Under the pieces are notes generated by a model, which was not told the DNA's origin, did no database searches, and was given only the letters and a program-made list of their open reading frames with translations. Of a stretch of DNA of 64,000 nt, positions 63,409 to 64,000 are shown piece after piece; position 1 is the stretch's first letter; the number at the start of each line of letters is the position of its first letter. Source of the stretch: Haloplanus salinus (GTDB lineage Archaea; Halobacteriota; Halobacteria; Halobacteriales; Haloferacaceae); contig NZ_QPHM01000003.1 in assembly GCF_003336245.1 (NCBI RefSeq), positions 62,001-126,000 of the forward strand. The letters run 5' to 3'. The position numbers and the translations under genes were made by a program.

Positions 63409-64000
63409 ATGAGTACAGAAACACCCCCAGAGAGCGCAGATAGCGACGAACTCGAAGATTCATCGACCGATCCGTCGTCGACCAGTCCGCAAGAGGGTCC
63501 GACACCTGACCAATCGCCGGATGATAAGGCGGCATCGACGTCCGAAGAAGGTGAGTCTGACACGCCTGACGCCACCGGTCCGCCGTCGACGTTCCGGGCG
63601 GCGATTCAGTCGGACCCGCTGAAGGATATCCTGCGGGCACTCAGGGCGACCGTCGACGAGGCCCGCGTGAAAATTGACGAGACGGGCATCCGCGTCCGGG
63701 CGGTCGACCCCGCGAACGTCGCGATGGACGACCTCAACCTCTCGGCGAGCGCGTTCGAGTCCTACGACGCGACTCCCGGCGTCATCGGAGTCGATCTCGA
63801 CCGACTCTGGGATCCGGTTTCGCTCGCAAACAAAGGCGATCTCGTCCAACTTCACCTCGACACTGAGAGTCGGAAGCTGGTCGTGGCCGTCACTGGTCTC
63901 GAGTTCCAGATGGCCTGTCTGGATCCGGCGACGATTCGGTCGGAACCGACGCTTCCCGAGCTGGAGCTACCAGCGAGCGTCACCGTCGATCGCGACACGC
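63409..64000 (+). CDS. PCNA-like sliding clamp with acidic N-terminal extension, partial
   Basis: The window ends within the gene; 197 codons are present. Residues 1-60 are a Ser/Glu/Asp-rich low-complexity extension. From about 62 the clamp starts: FRAAIQSDPLKDILRALRAT, EARVKIDETGIRVRAVDPAN (classical IRAVDPANV), LSASAFESYDATPGVIGVDL and FQMACLDPATIRSEP. Normal haloarchaeal PCNA begins directly at the fold, and the helix residues here differ from it (for example MDDLNLSA for MVDLTLDA), so this is probably a divergent second clamp. Clamp roles: processivity platform for polymerases and other DNA enzymes. Confidence 0.8.
   Translation, partial: MSTETPPESADSDELEDSSTDPSSTSPQEGPTPDQSPDDKAASTSEEGESDTPDATGPPSTFRAAIQSDPLKDILRALRATVDEARVKIDETGIRVRAVDPANVAMDDLNLSASAFESYDATPGVIGVDLDRLWDPVSLANKGDLVQLHLDTESRKLVVAVTGLEFQMACLDPATIRSEPTLPELELPASVTVDRDT

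Overview
The window is haloarchaeal DNA. Its coding frames are GC-rich and its proteins are strongly acidic. It carries archaeal families: a TFB-like cyclin-repeat protein, a sliding-clamp (PCNA) homologue, an ADP-forming acyl-CoA ligase, a PHA synthase, DUF5828, and TnpB/IS6 elements of haloarchaeal type. No rRNA, tRNA, CRISPR array or replication origin was recognised. The many broken genes and abrupt junctions between unrelated fragments suggest a plasmid or an accessory chromosomal region rather than a core segment.

Layout. 0.1-6.6 kb: a large secreted lipoprotein with a zinc-protease-like HEVQH motif, a DUF3592 membrane protein and two paralogous GIDE-like membrane proteins. 7.2-12.8 kb: a Ca2+/Na+ exchanger, small Cys-containing proteins, a CobW/ZNG-type GTPase, and a formaldehyde dehydrogenase plus GlcG-type operon. 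12.8-14.9 kb: a gene graveyard with a frameshifted RelE-like toxin, a nonsense-interrupted gene, and DUF433 and HTH fragments meeting at a junction. 14.9-17.9 kb: a CopB-type copper ATPase, a Cys-rich small protein and the C-terminal stub of another metal ATPase.

17.9-46.5 kb is a stress/energy island. It holds eight universal-stress-protein (USP) loci (one of them with two tandem USP domains; four loci broken), two P2-type cation ATPases (one intact, one split by a TnpB element inserted exactly after a TTAC site), a CPBP protease, a broken SLC13 transporter, DUF5828, a truncated erythromycin esterase and an SDR dehydrogenase. It also holds a thiolase/DUF35/ADP-forming acyl-CoA ligase operon, a Na/Pi-type transporter, USP-PhaC, an HTH protein, a flippase-like membrane protein, a BtrH/DUF4872 protein and a DUF2267 protein. 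The combination of USPs, a P2 ATPase, an Ere-like protein and a storage-polymer synthase recalls bacterial dormancy/hypoxia regulons such as DosR, although no DosR homologue is visible.

47-57 kb: an APC permease, thiL and membrane-protein remnants, an MscS channel, a dead IS6 element, a 7TM-PAS histidine kinase, a mosaic of truncated genes (including an RPA-associated-protein fragment) and broken toxin-antitoxin genes. After these comes an unusual protein that joins an unknown N-terminal domain to a TFB-like cyclin repeat and is translationally coupled to a zinc-ribbon protein.

57.1-62.5 kb: a compact set of a ComB-like phosphosulfolactate phosphatase, a PHP-family phosphoesterase, a candidate ECF S component, a fused EcfA-EcfA' ATPase and EcfT. 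This looks like an uptake and processing system for an unidentified small, possibly phosphorylated or sulfonated, compound. The window ends with a DUF488 protein and the start of a PCNA paralogue with a long acidic N-terminal extension.
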